This document shows, in pieces, positions 54,001-63,000 of a DNA stretch of 64,000 bases; the stretch's first letter is position 1; each line of letters begins with the position of its first letter. The DNA is taken from NCBI GenBank assembly GCA_018389105.1, contig JACATO010002127.1, forward strand, positions 310,001 to 374,000. The letters run 5' to 3'. The position numbers and the translations under genes are program-made. The notes below the pieces were generated by a model that ran no database searches, had not been told where the DNA came from, and saw only the letters and a program-made list of their open reading frames with translations. This stretch comes from Nautilus pompilius. Taxonomy: Eukaryota; Mollusca; Cephalopoda; Nautilida; Nautilidae.

Positions 54001-57000
54001 TGTAGAATAAATTATTGAAAAAGAGCTTATTTTTACTCTTAGCAATTTTTGTCATATACAGTGTCTTGGTTCTAACTAATGTACATGAAATGTTATAAAA
54101 CACTCATATAGTGTTTTAACATAAGAGTTAACAAAAAAAAAATAATCACATTTTTTATGAAAACTGTTTTGCTATATCAAACTGACATCATATTTCAAAG
54201 CTGTGTGGTAACTCTCAAGGTATGGTGATGCACAAAGAGGTTTGTTGCAAACTGTACAACAGAAGTTTCTTTTTCTTTTAACCTTACTGAAGCAGTTATG
54301 GAATATGTGAGTAGACGTGTCCTTTTTTAGCATAATATAAATGCTTTTCCAGCAGTCTCCAAATTAATTTCAGCGTGAAGTCTAGCCTGCTTGGAGTCCT
54401 ACCCATTTTCTTGTATAAAATGCAAGAATTTATTGCAGCCATGTCCATGATGTGGAAAAATTGTTTCTAATAGTACTTTTTGAGCCACTTCCTTGCACTC
54501 AGGTAGGAGAACAAAAAGGCATCACATCAAGTCAATACCTCCAATTGTATCATTGTAGTTAACACATACCTTTGGTTTCACCTTGCTTGTATACCTATTT
54601 CTAACTTATACAATTGTAGTATCATGATAGGTACCAAGCATATACACATCTTTCTTACCTCTCTATTTTAGAATCATAACTTTGCTGCAATACATTGACA
54701 TAATTTCATCTTTTAGAAGTTTCTTGAAGGTCAACTCCTTCAGAACCTCATGCCTATTTGCTCTGAGAGTTCCAATAGCATCAGTCTTATGTTCACACAA
54801 TTTGCCATAGAGGGTGGGAGAACTAAAGAAGTTATCCATATTTATGCAATAGAATTTCTCAAGAAGAGGATGGGCAAGGAAGAGCACAACCTACTTCCTT
54901 TTAGTTGCTCATTTGGATATTCATCTCAGAATTCTGCCCCAACTCCTGTGTAGACAAAAATGTCACATATGAACCTTCTAGTAGATACACAAAAATTTGT
55001 ACAACTTTATTCCAAACCAAGACCCTTTCAATGGGATTTACTAACCCAAACCTTCCTTTCTGTAGTATTAGGAATTCATCCACAGGAGAATTTTCTCCAA
55101 AAAAAAAAAAAAATGCTGTAGAATGGGCAACAGTTTAACAAATTTCTAGGAAAATTAGGATCAGCTTTTGTGTTGTCATGGGAGTGAAGAAATTTGCACA
55201 GGAGAATGAAGCAATCTCTATCCATAGCCTCACAAAAGGATGGTATTTCAATGTTTCTTCGTAAAGTACATTTTGAGAGCTAGTTTGAATACAATTCCTT
55301 GTAACAATAGAAGGGTTAGAAAATCCCTTATTTCTTCAGCATCAGCCTCTCCCCAATCTTCAGCACATGAACAATTTTTCAGCTCATTCTCCTTACTCCG
55401 CAAAAATTGCTGAGTATAAAGTTAGCTTGTTCAGTAATCCAACCTATAATAGTGTCATCAGAGAATTGTTAAAAGAAACTCTAGAGCAGCAGTCTGATTG
55501 ATAATGTTCACTTTGATTCCTAGATTTCCTAACAATGGAAATCTCTCCCTAACATAACCATCTATGTGCCAAGGAACACTGTCCTGGGTGTGTTTGTTGT
55601 TGTCCATGCCTCCATCAACATTGTAATTTTCAATTTCACTGACACTATTATCCTCACTGCTGAGTAATGTCTCAATGCCTGCATTTTGAAAATATCCCTC
55701 TTCTCTGTAATCATCATCACAATCATCAAAAGGCAACTGATCACCACCACTATCCATAACAGTTCAAAACCACCTCTTCTGACAGTTGTATTTTTTTTTA
55801 GGTAAGCAAAATGTGGATATGTCATTGAAAGTGGGCCCTGTTGGCCTGAAAGTAGACCAGTTAGTGTGGGCACCTGGTGGTGAAAACAATAATTACACTA
55901 CAATCTATGTGACCTACTTAGAGGCAGTCCTAAACGATTATCTTACTCTTAACATGCACTGTGTGAAGTAGGCCCTAACCTATGACAGGTACACTTGTCT
56001 CACACACACACTGTCACTCACATAATACAGCAGAACATTTTCTTAGCTAAAAAATAAATACTACAAAAAGTCAGAAAACCCAAGGAAAACTTTGCCATTT
56101 TCCACAACCCATTTTCTGCCAGTGTGCTGCACAAGGTCTCGGAAGGGATTCAGATAAAAAAATAATTGAGCTGCAATGTGACACTATTTTAGAGGAAAAG
56201 CTTTCTCGGTGTAAAGCACATTTTATCAACATCTAGGACCAAATTATCCAACATTGAAGTCTTAAGCTTCAAAAATTCTGTCCAAGTTTGAAACACACAT
56301 CTGTGAAAGGCTCTTTTCTACAATGACCAACATGATGAAAAAATTAAAAACCATATTCTCAACTTACTGACAAACACCTGAACAAAATACTTAAGGTTGC
56401 CACAGCCCAGTCACCTGCTCCAAATTTTGATGCAGCACTCCAAACTAAGAGATGTAGATAGTAGTAAATTATTACTTATTCTTTTGATTATGGATATTAT
56501 TAGTTGTTCCTGTGATTTTAGTGCTGTTTTCTCAAAGTACATTTATATGAGATCCAGCCCCCACCATGAGAAATGAGTGAAACCCCTGGTAGAAGCCTTG
56601 GTGACCAAGCCTGTTACCTCACCATCCCTGAACCTATCCTACAAATACCCAGACAAACCAAGTAGATCTCTTCATTTGCATACCTGAGAAGAAACCAAAG
56701 TACCCAGAGAAAACCCAGGGAGATATGCCAAACCAAGCTTATCTCAAAAAAATTATCATCAATATATTCAGAATCTAAACTTCATCTCCGAGGGGAATTT
56801 TAAAGACAGGGTTAAAATATACTTGCCAAAATACAGATTCCTTCATTCCCATCATCAGCATTCCTTCTTTTATCTTCTTTTCTTTTTCCACCATCAGACT
56901 CACAGTAAGAAATGAGATGAATGGTGAGTAAGCAAGCACAAAATAGATAGATGAAATGATGAGGATGTAGCTTGTATCTGCTACGAATGGTGGTTGTGGC

Positions 57001-60000
57001 ATCATCTGCACCTGGATTTTTGGCCTAGGTATTGATGAATCATTTTTGAGCAGCTGTTAAGAAAAAGCAAGCATTTCAGATGTGTGCTGGCCTCATGTTT
57101 GTACAATACTGAATCACACAGTAAATTGGATTTGCAAAACCTAGAACATTAAAATAAAAAAAAAAAAACATGGAATATTTTAAGTGTATTCCATTATTTT
57201 AAAAATTTTGAAAGAATAAATTTAAAAATACATAGCACAGAATAATAGCTCACAAAATAACCAATTTTGAACACCATTTTTTGGTGACATGAAAACATGG
57301 GTAGATGAATGATCTAAATAATATAAACATAAAAAAAAATAAATCTTTAAAGTTTTGCTGAACTGGAATTTAGCAATAATAAATCAAAGTATTAAAGTCT
57401 TAAGCCATCTGTCTCATATTCCTAGAGTTACACTGGGAACAAGTGAGTGCACAGCTACCAAAACTATCAAACAGTAAGCTGTGGCTACTTCTATATTTAA
57501 TTGTTTATTGCTAGTATAAATGTTCTCCACATTAATTGCTTATATTTGAACAGCCAGTGGCTCAGTAGTTTGCCTGAGAAGGCTGAGGGGCCAAAGTCTG
57601 ATTCCCAGTTGAAGCTGACTCAATTTACCATAACACCCTGGCACAGTTTCTTCTCACTTTACTTAGCCATTGCATAGATTTTCTCCCACATCTAAAAGTG
57701 GTGAATCCTCCCTGCCAAAGTTGGAAATGTTTAGCCACTAGTGGAACAGGATAGGCAACTCTAGCAGATAAATGCAGCACTACACTCTCTCATCAGGGGA
57801 GAATGGTGTACAACAAAAAATTCCTATACAATTATTCCCTATTTTTTAATTTAAAAAAAAATAATTCAAATATGAGAATGTTTCAGAAAGTAAAGGTAAC
57901 TTATGAAAATAAAACAAGTAATCAGGTATCATTTATTGAACTGCATCACTTCTATACATAATTGGTTTAGCATAATGTGAAGTCCAATAGCTAAAGTTTC
58001 TCAATACCATCCTAGTATGATTTTGTTTGCTGTGTAACCCACAATTGCACTCTGCTGGATATCATGATCACTGGCAAATCCCCAACCTCTAAGCATCTGT
58101 CAGAAGTCAGAAAAGATGAAAATCAAATAAGGCAGGATTCAGACCATAGGGAAAAATGTGGTAAGGTTTCAAAGTGAAATTTGTTCAGTGTCAGTGGTTG
58201 TCCAAGCAGTGGTTTTTCATTCTCATGCTGCTACAGAATATCTCAAATCAGTCTTCCATGCTATTTTGTTCAAACAGTTGGCTTCAGATGGTTCTCTATG
58301 TCACAAATGTTGTACTCTTGAATGTGACTCAACGCTACATTAAATGAGCAAATATTTGTCCCTGGAAGTCCCAAAACATAACAACATGACCTTGTTTCCA
58401 CTGTATACTCTGCTTTTTTGCTTTCTGGATTGAAATGATGCACCAGTTTCATCACCAATGACAATACAAGAAACTAGTTGCCCGTAATCCTGATATTGTT
58501 GTAAAAACTAAATACACATGTCTACCCTTCTGTTTATAGATATCTGTCAGTTACATTGGAGCCAAATCAGATTTCTGCTCTGACAACTGCATGGTCATGC
58601 TGTTTACTTGCTCACTATTGCTACAAATGTATAATGCATGAATAAATTCAAGTACTTTTACCTCGATGTTGCTTGGTGCTTTGTCACATGTAGAAAGCAA
58701 TCATGTAAACACTAGCTTCATTTTCTAAAACATTTGTATATCAGCAACCTTTATTTTGATAAATTAAAAAAAACTTTCAAATAGCACTAAGTAATCACCC
58801 CCAAATGGTATTTTGTATTCATTTAAACCCACAGCCAAATACCAGTGGGAAAATTATAGATTTATTGATATTTATCTTTTGGTAGCCATGTTGCAAAATG
58901 GGATTCATATGGGAGAACCCATTTAAATAAATAAAATGAAAAGTCAGTGACACCTGTATGTGGATTACTAATACATCACCAAATGAGTTAGGTATCCTTG
59001 TTTTTTTTTCATCACCATAGCAATGTATCTGAGCTCAGTTGATTTTGTGTGTACAGCATACTGGGTAATTGCAGGTGATTTAACCCAGGTTTGGTGAAAC
59101 CTTAGGCAAGTTTTCTTACATCAAATTCCTCTGTTTACCTAACAGTAAGTAGGTACCAATTTGTCTTGATTTTTTAAAATTCCTTGATGCCAGATTACAC
59201 TGCTTGCTATATAAATGTGTTTATTTGCTGTATGAAATTCACATACCAAGGTGTTCACATGCAATATGAGTGGCCATTTTTGGTTATTAAGAATGAAGAC
59301 CAAACATTATTATTATTTTAGTTACAATATTACAAGATCCCTTTCTCTTTAAATTCTGAAAATTTCAACTGTTTGTAACTGTCTACTTACACGAATTAGC
59401 ACAACATCAATGGCACTTTGCAACATAGAAAATCCAGTATAGAGATATGTGTTAGCATCACAATTTCTTCCATCTAAACCATTCCCATTCCTGCAGGTCT
59501 CTAGGAGCAGTTAAAAAAAGCAAAGAAAAATATACAACTCCACTTTTTGTCAATTAAATGAAAAGCGATATAATACTAACAAATGCATATTTATGTAAAC
59601 GCAAAATCAAGAAAATCATAATGATCATGAAACTGGAAAATATAGTTCTAAAAAGGGATCTGAAGTTAATTGTTAACAAAGATCTCAGTGCACCGAGTGG
59701 TGTATTTCATGTGCAAACAAAGAGGAGAAAATGTTAAGAGTAATTAACTAGAGTATTACTTTGTATTAATTCTTGGTTTGCCCATATCTGGAATAAGCTA
59801 TGTGGGCAATTGGGTTCTTATTTGAAAAAATATATTGATTAAAAGATTTACTAGAATTTTTCCAGGTCTTAAGCATTTGAAATACACTAAATGATTAAAA
59901 TATACAAAATTTAAATTTTAGATGTGTAAGCAACCTAAAAAAAAAATTGTCAAAATACTTAAGGAGCTGAACAAGTGAAGGACAGCTATTTTTTATTAAA

Positions 60001-63000
60001 GTTATTAACCCTTGGGGTTATAAATTGTTAATTAGCTAAGATTTCAGCATGGTTAGTGCAATAACATTGTATGCTGTTCATGATAAGCAGTATGTTAATG
60101 AGTTATTTGCCTGCAGTTGCTATAACCACTCTTTAGAGTTATTTCCCTTCAATGTGTTAACTCTTCAATAGAAGAGACTAAATCTAGCATCAAGCCTCAT
60201 TCTCACTTTCGCTATCTCTCGGGTGGTGTAGGGCCTTACAGGTTATCTCATCATGCCCAGATATAAGTTGAAAGCCTAAGTTTTCCTTGAGGCTATTCTC
60301 ATTACGGTTAGACAGAAAGTACCTTTATTAATGAAACTATTAATAAGAACAATAAATTACCAGCAATTTTTTAAATAGTAAATTATTTAAATTAGACAAC
60401 TCCCAACACTAACGATATTTTATAAGATAAATAAAACTATTACAATAAATATTCATTCATCCAGTTTCATTATAATGCTTATGTGAACTAGCTACACTTA
60501 GAGAAAAGCAGACGACACTGGTAACAAGTACGCAAGTTTTGTTGGCAGAAACAAAGATACATTCTTCATATTGTTTTAAGGCTGAAAGTTTTAATGATTT
60601 TTTTAAAACTTGAAAGTATGTTCAAAATGTTAACTTTTAACAATGTGAAATATGTAAAGTACAGAGACTTTTGAAAAGTAAATAGAAAGATGTCTGTCTT
60701 TTCATCTAATATCCATAAGTTTCTATATATAAATACTTTGCCATACAGCTTAACAGAGTACTGATCATGATTACATTCCTCCTGCACCAGATAGATAATA
60801 AAATGATTACTTCATAAAGAGGGTGTCTAATTAGTTTTAACCAATTTATTTTACTTAAATAGAAACAAAACAATAACAGATGGATCTACATAAAAGTACT
60901 GAATCATAAATTTTCAACTACTTTTCCATTTTAAGACAAATAATTGTCTTCCTATGAAATCTTCAGCTGGTATATAATTAAATGTAACAAACAGCAGCAA
61001 GTTCAGACAAATAAAAGAACTTAACTCAGTTCTCAAAAAAGCCATTTTCACAATGTTCTGAATTTTTTGGCATTCAGTCAGCAATTTAGCAGCCGACCTC
61101 AAGCCATATGCCGATTTGATCTATCTATAGCTGAAGACCTAGCCAATACTTAATACTTACAAATTTCAAAAGAAAATTATTTATCAAACCCATGATGAAA
61201 TCAGTAGTTTACCAGCTACAAGAATGGTTTAGTGTACAAAATAATTACACAGATCCACCATTTAGCATTTAATTTATATTGTTAGAGTTAGACTCAACTT
61301 GACTAGACTATCTAACATAGAACCTAATCAACAGTGCTATATGATTTATCTTCATTTTTCATTCATTTATGGAAAAATTGTATTTGATTTTTTTAAAATA
61401 AAAACAAATTGATTCCTGTTATTTTGCACATCAAAAATTTATGCAGACTGATGCAACTCACTAAAGGGACATAACTGTGATTTTAATATACAAGCTATTA
61501 TAATTAGTTTTTTTTTCTCATTTAAACTGTTAGCCAACAAAACAATTTAAAATAGATGAATATAGATGAATTTATGTGAAAATAAAAACATGAGAGCTCT
61601 CTAATCCCACTCTAAACTTGGGTTCAATTTACATAAAAACAAATTAAATAAACTAACTTTCTAGAAAGTTGGTAAACAGTCTTTCAGGGCTAGCTATTTT
61701 CCGAATGGGAGTCCTTATGGAATAGCTATAATTGCTGTCCCGGGTGCTCCAAAAAACTATGCCAATACTCAAAGTCGAGTTGGTGTGAAGCTTTGATGCC
61801 ATCTCAGTTTCATTGGCGCACATGACATAAGAGGATGTAGTCAAACTCGGTATTTCAGCAATCACACTGTCCATGATGTTCCTTATTAGATATTCATCAG
61901 GTGCAACAAGTATCGGATAGGGCATAATTGCCTTCAGCCTTAGGTCATCTTCACTGTATGTAGGAAAGTGTGGTATTTCTGGGAGATTCTTTGGTGATAT
62001 CCCTAGTCGCAAAGCTGCCAAGATGCAAATGTACATAATTGGCAATAAAATTTCCTGGAAATAAACGAGAGAGAAAAGAACCTGAAACCAAAAACACTGA
62101 AGAGAGTGACTACAGACATTTACATCTCTATCATGTCTGTGCATGTGTTTGCATGGACACACAGCCGCCTAGGAATAATGCCTGCCTGCAAATCACCTCT
62201 ACAGAAATTCATGCAAAGCTACACGAGATATCAGCCCTGCTGGCCAGACAGGTTGATTTTCTGTCTCAAGGAGTCATCCCTCAAGATATGAACAAGTGCC
62301 ACCCAAGAACAATGTCAAAAGCCAGGTAACATAGCTCCCACAAATCTGGGATGCTATTCAAAGCCAACTATAGTACACACCCACTTCAAACTAGAAAAAA
62401 ACAAAAAATATCATATGCACTTTAAAGTCAGCATTTTTTCTACATGTTCATTTGACGTTGTCTATGATCCACTACTATTTCAGATTATAATATTTTTAAA
62501 ATGGCAAGTCCTCACAGCTACAAAAAAAAAAAAGAAATGGAAAATTTCAGTAATCCAGCATTTAAATAAGATTTTTAATTAAAATAACAACAAAAGCTAA
62601 AGTTAAAAGTTCAAAACCAAATCAGATTTTATTGTGATTATCCTAAAGAAAATGACAAAAGGTTCACCAAAATTTCAATAAAGATAAAATCAGTTAAGTG
62701 GTGATTGAAGTCTGATGTTCATGCTAATAGTAGCAACATAACAAACACATTGAATCATAGCTAAATAAAATGTATGCTAATAAAGTTGCAGTCACATATA
62801 AACAACTTGTATCCATGTAATTCCAGCAAGTATTATAATTGTCTGCATTCAGGTTTCACCTTAATTTGTAGATGTTATTTATTTCATCTTTATTTAAAGA
62901 CTAAAATATTTTCCTCCTCCTCCCACAGTATACATGCATGACAATAAATACCATTTCAATAATAGATATAATGCATTTTTTTTTACCTGGCTTTGTTAAA

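Larger units (their letters stand above)
51712..56588 (+). mobile_element. hAT element (GTF2IRD2/ZBED5-type), nested host of two insertions
   Basis: The left terminal repeat CAGAGGTGTCAAAC (51712) and the right complement CAGGGGTTTCACTC (ending 56588) match the hAT pattern. Flanking 8-mers acataagc and gtagaagc agree at five positions. Inside, broken plus-strand frames match the GTF2IRD2-like hAT transposase: a KWKNLYF zinc-finger-like start, [46 protein letters not shown], then AVLKCFF after an insertion, and [17 protein letters not shown] at the end. It lies in ABCA intron 4. Confidence 0.85.

Noticed and set aside
56817..56823. Conventional GT donor for ABCA exon 4 (CAA|GTATAT)
   Set aside because: It would leave exon 4 in phase 0, while exon 5 needs two carried bases. 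The GC donor four bases earlier fits phase and homology.
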